A DNA stretch of 46,771 bases, taken from Piscirickettsia salmonis LF-89 = ATCC VR-1361 (GTDB lineage: Bacteria; Pseudomonadota; Gammaproteobacteria; Piscirickettsiales; Piscirickettsiaceae). The stretch lies in assembly GCF_000297215.2 (NCBI RefSeq), contig NZ_AMFF02000069.1, positions 15,374 through 62,144 on the forward strand, read 5' to 3'. A model generated the notes under the pieces. It did no database searches. It was not told the origin of the DNA and saw nothing but the letters and a program-made list of their open reading frames with translations. Positions 42,683 to 46,771 of this stretch are shown here, one piece after another; position 1 is the first letter of the stretch, and every line of letters starts with the position of its first letter. The position numbers and the translations under genes are program-made.

Positions 42683-43111
42683 TTATCGAGTACGCGCACA
42701 GACTTTTCCATCAAAGAAAAAGTTAATCTCTTGTGCTGCAGTCTCAATTGCATCAGAACCATGCACCGCATTCTCATCGATACTCTCGGCAAAATCAGCG
42801 CGAATGGTGCCCGCTACTGCCTCAGCTGGATTCGTCGCGCCCATAATATCACGATGAACCAGAACTGCATTTTCACCTTCAAGCACTTGCACCATGACAG
42901 GGCCTGAAGTCATAAACTCAACCAAAGCACCAAAAAATGGCCGCGCTTTATGAACAGCATAAAACTCACCCGCTTCTTCTTCAGTTAAATGCGTCATCTT
43001 CACCGCAACCACTTTCAAGCCTGCTTTTTCAAAACGTGCGTAAATCTCACCAATCACATTTTTGGCAACGGCATCAGGCTTAATGATTGAAAGTGTACGT
43101 TCTATTGCCAT
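42683..43111 (-). CDS. ndk: Nucleoside diphosphate kinase
   Basis: Balances NTP pools by phosphotransfer through a phosphohistidine. The 142 residues show [18 protein letters not shown], the Arg/Phe-rich substrate segment [16 protein letters not shown] and the catalytic His in NAVHGSD near 117. AGGAG sits before the ATG. Typical length. Confidence 0.97.
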   Translation of the reverse strand: MAIERTLSIIKPDAVAKNVIGEIYARFEKAGLKVVAVKMTHLTEEEAGEFYAVHKARPFFGALVEFMTSGPVMVQVLEGENAVLVHRDIMGATNPAEAVAGTIRADFAESIDENAVHGSDAIETAAQEINFFFDGKVCARTR

Positions 43112-43205
43112 GCTTAGGCTCCTTACTTTATTTAAATTAAAACGATATTACGGCGCTATTGTCGCAAATAACACCTTATTAGTGAAGGTATTCATAAAGA
43201 TAATT

Positions 43206-43565
43206 CTATAAAGCTAATTGTCGATACAGCTGTTTTAACGCATTTTCAACCAACACCGCCTTAGAAATATCTTTATTATCAAGAGAAAAATATGCTACAA
43301 GCTGCTTAGAATCTAGCGTATTTAACAACTCCAAAGCCCCCTCATGCAATTGCTCACTCACATAAGCACAGCTAGCAATCAGCACAGGACTCCCTTGTGC
43401 CAAAAAACGTATTGCTGTCACATGATTACTATCATGTTGAAGACTCAACACGAAACAATCTGCTTCAGGCCGCCCTAAATAAACTTTTACAGTATGACTG
43501 CTCTCAGCAAGCTCACCAACAAACTGATCTTGCTGTAAATAATATAAAATGGCCTTATTCAACAT
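43206..43565 (-). CDS. Degenerate IscU-like protein
   Basis: The 119 residues follow the NifU_N/IscU fold along the chain: an N-terminal LNKAILYYLQQDQFVGELAE, GRPEADCFVLSL opposite GAPACGDVMKLQ of IscU, IRFLAQGSPVLIASCAYVSE opposite the FKTYGCGSAIASS segment, and the C-terminal helix. All three Fe-S ligand cysteines appear replaced (IscU Cys37, Cys63 and Cys106 align with Ala35, Ser59 and Lys102), as does Asp39 (with Cys37 here). Cys37 and Cys66 are at new positions. It overlaps the iscS stop by 11 bp. Standard IscU activity is unlikely; a sulfur or regulatory role with IscS is inference. Confidence 0.6.
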   Translation of the reverse strand: MLNKAILYYLQQDQFVGELAESSHTVKVYLGRPEADCFVLSLQHDSNHVTAIRFLAQGSPVLIASCAYVSEQLHEGALELLNTLDSKQLVAYFSLDNKDISKAVLVENALKQLYRQLAL

Positions 43566-44766
43566 AACGCCCCCAAGGCAACAAAGCCGGGTCAGCCCCT
43601 GCCTGTTGCACCTGCCAGGTCGGCGATAGTTTACGTAAATGAGTTAACGCACGGCCCACTTGCTCAATCACCTGGTCAACTTCAGCAAGTGTACTATAGC
43701 GCCCAAGCGAAAAGCGTAGCGTACTATGAGCTCGCTCAGCCGGCATGCCGATCGCCGCTAACACATGAGAGATCTCAACAGTGGTCGAATTACACGCAGA
43801 ACCTTGACTTACTGCCAGTTCAGGCAGGCAAGCCAATAAAGACTCGCCATCCACGCCAGCAAAACTTACACTGAGTATACCAGGAGCCTGTGTCAATGCA
43901 CCTTGACCATTCCAATACACCTGATCATATTGGCTTAAGCCTTGCCATAACCGGTCACGCAGTGCCATTACTCTTTGCGGCTCTTCATTCAGCTTTTCTT
44001 CTGCCAACTCGCAGGCCCGACCAAAACCAACAATCTGATGAGTGGCCAGCGTTCCTGAGCGTAAACCCAATTCATGACCACCACCGTGTTGCTGTGCATG
44101 CAGACGTACTTTAGGGCGGCGACGCACAAATAAGGTGCCCACACCTTTTGGACCGTAGCATTTATGAGCTGAAAATGACATTAAATCAACAGGCAACTCT
44201 GCCAAGTCTATCGGCAATTTTCCGAGCGCCTGCACAGCATCAACATGAAAGATTGCCCCGTGTGCTTTTACGATGGTGCCCAATGCCACTAAGTCATGAG
44301 CGACACCGAGCTCATTATTGACATGCATTAATGACACAAGAATAGTCTGTTCATGCATAGCCGTCTGTAAAATCTCAGGATCAATTAAACCCTGCTTATT
44401 CGGTGTTAAATAAGTCACCTCAAAACCTTGCTTTTCTAATACGGCAAACACATCTAAAACAGATTTATGCTCAGCTTTCGAGGTAATAATATGGCGACCG
44501 CGTTTTTGATAAGCCTCGCATACACCTTTAATCGCCAAATTATTCGCTTCTGTAGCACCTGAGGTAAAAATAATTGCTTTACTATCAGCACCGACCAAAC
44601 GGGCAATTTGTCCACGGGCATGCTTGATCTTCTCAGCCGCCAGCCACCCTAAACGATGCAATGAGGATGGATTAGCAAAGTCACCCTCTAATCCTAAGCA
44701 TTCTTGCATCGCTTGAATAACCTCAGGGTCTACCGGTGTCGTTGCCGCATAATCAAGATAAATCAT
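43555..44766 (-). CDS. iscS: Cysteine desulfurase (IscS-like)
   Basis: PLP enzyme that takes sulfur from cysteine for Fe-S clusters and tRNA thiolation. The 403 residues show IYLDYAATTPVDP, the PLP lysine in SFSAHKCYGPKG near 206 and the sulfur-carrying Cys in VSQGSACNSTT near 328. The C-terminal tail SPTWQV is also kept. iscR and a standard iscU are missing; a degenerate IscU-like gene overlaps its 3' end. It overlaps trmJ by four bases, as one transcription unit. Confidence 0.93.
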   Translation of the reverse strand: MIYLDYAATTPVDPEVIQAMQECLGLEGDFANPSSLHRLGWLAAEKIKHARGQIARLVGADSKAIIFTSGATEANNLAIKGVCEAYQKRGRHIITSKAEHKSVLDVFAVLEKQGFEVTYLTPNKQGLIDPEILQTAMHEQTILVSLMHVNNELGVAHDLVALGTIVKAHGAIFHVDAVQALGKLPIDLAELPVDLMSFSAHKCYGPKGVGTLFVRRRPKVRLHAQQHGGGHELGLRSGTLATHQIVGFGRACELAEEKLNEEPQRVMALRDRLWQGLSQYDQVYWNGQGALTQAPGILSVSFAGVDGESLLACLPELAVSQGSACNSTTVEISHVLAAIGMPAERAHSTLRFSLGRYSTLAEVDQVIEQVGRALTHLRKLSPTWQVQQAGADPALLPWGRYVE

Positions 44767-45551
44767 TTACTTTTACCCTTTTCATCAAGCCGTCGCTCCA
44801 TTTTCGATAAAATGCCACGTAAAATATGCATTTCTGCTTCTTCCACTCGACTACGCTGATACAAACGTCGCAGCTTAAGCATTAACATGCCTTCCTGTGC
44901 TTCATCAAGAAAGTGAATCTTTCGCAGTAACTTCTCTAAATGCAGGTAAAAACCCTCCATTTGTGCGCTGCTCGCCAGCAGTTTTTCTGGCTGCTCAATA
45001 GTTTTTAACCCTATATTATTATCATTATTCAAAGCGTTATTATTTACATTCTGATTATGATCTAATGCCGCTAAGCGCAACTCATAGGCAATCACCTGTA
45101 CCGCTTGAGCTAAATTCAATGAACTATATTCTTCATTTGTCGGTATATGCACATGATAATGACAACATTGTAATTCCTGGTTGGTTAAACCCGTACGCTC
45201 ACGACCAAAAACAACCGCAATTTCATGCTGGCTATGTTCTGACATCACGCGCTGCGCCATTTGTCGCGGCGCCTCTAAAGGCCAAGGCACTTTACGCTCG
45301 CGTGCACTGGTACCAAACACCAACTGACAATCGGCAATCGCCTCTGCCAAACTCGCGCTAATCACTGCGTGATCCAAAACATCTTCTGCATGAGAAGACA
45401 GCGCATAGGCCTGATCAGAAGGAAAGTCATTCGGAGCCACTAAATACAAACGACCTAACCCCATGTTTTTCATCGCCCGGGCAACCGCACCAATATTACC
45501 AGAGTGAGAAGTTTCAACTAAAACAATACGAATCTTTGGTAAAATACTCAT
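44763..45551 (-). CDS. trmJ: tRNA (cytidine/uridine-32-2'-O)-methyltransferase TrmJ
   Basis: SPOUT-family enzyme, 262 residues, that methylates ribose 32 of tRNAs. The N-terminal IVLVETSHSGNIGAVARAMKNMGL and the knot segments VVFGRERTGLTN and HIPTNEEYSSLNLAQAVQVIAYEL are intact. The linker (about 168-185) is Asn-rich, NQNVNNNALNNDNN. It lies between suhB (divergent, as in E. coli) and iscS. Confidence 0.93.
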   Translation of the reverse strand: MSILPKIRIVLVETSHSGNIGAVARAMKNMGLGRLYLVAPNDFPSDQAYALSSHAEDVLDHAVISASLAEAIADCQLVFGTSARERKVPWPLEAPRQMAQRVMSEHSQHEIAVVFGRERTGLTNQELQCCHYHVHIPTNEEYSSLNLAQAVQVIAYELRLAALDHNQNVNNNALNNDNNIGLKTIEQPEKLLASSAQMEGFYLHLEKLLRKIHFLDEAQEGMLMLKLRRLYQRSRVEEAEMHILRGILSKMERRLDEKGKSK

Positions 45552-45713
45552 GAACTCAAACCAAACCTAAATCTAACTCTAAATCTATTTTTCTAAATCA
45601 ATACTAACTTATCTTGCAACCCTGTTAGGCCGACTATACTATACCGGTTTTAGCGAAAAGCTGTTAGACTATTGGCTTTTAATTCGATCTTTAACATAAC
45701 TGGGTAAGTTTTT

Positions 45714-46508
45714 ATGCAACCGATTATTAATATCGCCACGCGTGCTGCACGCCGTGCGGGTGCTTTAATGCTACAACGTATTGACCGTTTAGACACTTTG
45801 AAAGTCGCCGAAAAAGGCATCGGCAACTACGTATCTGATGTCGACAAAAGTGCAGAAAGTACTATTATCGAAACCATTCAAAAAGCTTACCCAGAGCATA
45901 CTATTCTTAGCGAAGAAAGCGGTCAAACGCCACAAGAATCTGATTATTTATGGATCATCGACCCTTTAGATGGTACCAACAACTTTATCCATGGCAATCC
46001 AAATTTCTGTATTTCTATTGCTATTCAATACCGTGGCCGCACTGAGCATGCTGTCATCTATGATGCCATCCGCGATGAGCTGTTTTCAGCAACACGTGGT
46101 CAAGGTGCAAAGCTCAATGATCACCGCATTCGTGTCAGTCAACGCAACAAGCTTGAAGGTGCCACTATCAGCACCTCTCTCACCCACGCCACGGATCAGT
46201 ATGCTGCAGCCTTTTTTGCCTCTCAACATAGTCTTTATGAACAACATGTCGCACTACGCCGCTCAGGGTCTATAGCGCTAGATCTAGCCTACGTTGCCGC
46301 AGGGCGCCTCGATGCCAGCTATACCCTCGGTGCACAACGCTGGGATATCGAAGCTGGCTTATTACTGGTTCGCGAAGCCGGTGGCCTGGCTAGTGATTTA
46401 AATGGCGGCGAGTCTAATATCAGTGAAGGCGAACTTTTGGCAGGCAATCCAAAATCATTAAAGCACTTATTACAAACGCTGCGCCCTCATTACACTAAGA
46501 AATCATAA
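45714..46508 (+). CDS. suhB: Inositol-1-monophosphatase family protein SuhB
   Basis: In E. coli this protein also joins the rRNA transcription antitermination complex. The 264 residues hold the metal site motifs ILSEESG, IDPLDGTNNFIHG and the C-terminal WDIEAGLLLVREAGG. The promoter may be TTGGCT at about 45672-45677 with CATAAC near 45695-45700. It is divergent from trmJ and is followed by a hairpin (46515-46534). Confidence 0.95.
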   Translation: MQPIINIATRAARRAGALMLQRIDRLDTLKVAEKGIGNYVSDVDKSAESTIIETIQKAYPEHTILSEESGQTPQESDYLWIIDPLDGTNNFIHGNPNFCISIAIQYRGRTEHAVIYDAIRDELFSATRGQGAKLNDHRIRVSQRNKLEGATISTSLTHATDQYAAAFFASQHSLYEQHVALRRSGSIALDLAYVAAGRLDASYTLGAQRWDIEAGLLLVREAGGLASDLNGGESNISEGELLAGNPKSLKHLLQTLRPHYTKKS

Positions 46509-46514
46509 AATATC

Positions 46515-46534
46515 AGGCGCTTAATTTAGCGCCT
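46515..46534 (+). terminator. Hairpin after suhB
   Basis: AGGCGCT (46515-46521) pairs with AGCGCCT (46528-46534), loop TAATTT, seven bases after the stop. The following bases are AAATTA rather than a T-run, so it is a moderate terminator candidate. Confidence 0.6.
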
Positions 46535-46621
46535 AAATTACCAGCCAGCTCTGAAGCTTCACCCTCACAAATCAACACCGTTAAATTTTCTAAAAATTTA
46601 CTTTAATCTAAAAATAAATTA

Positions 46622-46649
46622 CGCCCTCCGTCATCTGAAGTGCAACACT
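46622..46649. repeat. IS30-type terminal inverted repeat, right copy
   Basis: Twenty-eight bases starting CGCCCTCCGTCATC and ending CAACACT, exact reverse complement of 25-52. Confidence 0.85.
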
Positions 46650-46713
46650 CAGTAGAGAGTTCATATTCATACAGATAAACTCTCTAGTTCGCCTTTTGAC
46701 TTAGAGGGTAGAG

Positions 46714-46771
46714 ATGGTTTATCGGCACTTAAATGAAAAAGATCGTTTTTATATCGAACAACGGTTATCAG
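46714..46771 (+). CDS. IS30-family transposase, N-terminal fragment
   Basis: ATG at 46714, with GAGGG nine to ten bases upstream; 19 codons are in the window before the edge. The fragment MVYRHLNEKDRFYIEQRLS matches the typical IS30 transposase start (the YxHLxxxxRxxIExRL pattern leading into the helix-turn-helix). The remainder lies outside the window. Confidence 0.85.
   Translation, partial: MVYRHLNEKDRFYIEQRLS

Larger units (their letters stand above)
46622..46771 (+). mobile_element. Upstream end of an IS30-family insertion sequence (truncated by window edge)
   Basis: The terminal repeat at 46622-46649 is followed by a short leader and then a transposase start at 46714. The copy is oriented rightward, the same as the one at 1-52. 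It inserted in the AT-rich stretch after suhB. Confidence 0.85.

Noticed and set aside
1-46771. A 46.6-kb composite transposon flanked by IS30 copies
   Set aside because: The enclosed genes are essential core genes in conserved order (proS, tol-pal, rne, hisS, ruvABC). This is chromosome lying between two IS insertions and not a mobile unit.
1-46771. tRNA, rRNA and CRISPR arrays
   Set aside because: No cloverleaf with a GTTCGANTC-type T-arm was noticed in the gaps, no conserved rRNA blocks, and no array of equal-length direct repeats with unique spacers. A covariance-model search would be decisive for small RNAs.

Overview
The window reads as chromosomal DNA of an AT-rich gammaproteobacterium with an intracellular lifestyle. 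The best guess is a Piscirickettsia-like fish pathogen. That is an inference from the mix of gammaproteobacterial core synteny (ruvCAB-tolQRAB-pal-cpoB-queE, and ndk-rlmN-pilF-rodZ-hisS-yfgM-bamB-der), IS30-family ends at both edges and two effector-like genes; no single marker proves it. Roughly 45 protein genes are supported. I saw no rRNA, tRNA or CRISPR array.

Layout. (1) 1-52 and 46622-46771 are the downstream end and the upstream end of two IS30-family copies in the same orientation; their 28-bp terminal repeats are exact reverse complements. (2) 53-3440 is a very AT-rich accessory patch with two unrecognised, effector-like genes: a 490-residue protein with three LPPPP motifs resembling Ena/VASP ligands, and a 443-residue protein with a Trp-anchored 27-residue tandem repeat. 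(3) 3693-12770 holds proS, a phasin-like gene, a leftward block (YadGH-type ABC exporter, a 22-residue Cys-rich peptide with its own promoter, a membrane-anchored gamma-glutamylcyclotransferase-like protein), xseA-xseB, slyX, a phage-type phoH and queE. (4) 12772-21863 is the leftward envelope and recombination block: gltX-ruvC-ruvA-ruvB, then tolQ-tolR-tolA-tolB-pal-cpoB running on into queE. (5) 21953-27097 is leftward gshA, a PAP2 phosphatase and rne. (6) 27580-33800 is rluC and a chemotaxis-related patch: cheY and a CheX-like phosphatase rightward; parA, a CheW-domain protein, cheW and a DUF2802 protein leftward; and a KfrA-like DNA-binding protein. (7) 34115-46508 is a 56-residue orphan protein, then leftward der, bamB, yfgM, hisS, a rhodanese, rodZ, pilF, rlmN, ndk, an IscU-like protein, iscS and trmJ, and finally rightward suhB.

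How the genes work together. The Tol-Pal block couples inner and outer membrane during division, and bamB, rodZ, pilF and cpoB add further envelope functions. RuvABC, ExoVII and RNase E handle nucleic acids. Several genes bear on sulfur or glutathione: gshA makes gamma-glutamylcysteine, the GGCT-like protein would release Cys-Gly from gamma-glutamyl peptides, and iscS and the rhodanese move sulfur. In that setting, the Cys-codon-rich mini-ORF between the ABC exporter and the GGCT-like gene is the most intriguing unexplained element: it has a near-consensus promoter, a strong Shine-Dalgarno and competing downstream inverted repeats, so it could be a cysteine-sensing leader or a small secreted peptide. 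The other leading candidates are the ActA-like LPPPP protein, the DUF5710-XseA fusion, and an IscU-like protein that has lost all three Fe-S ligand cysteines.
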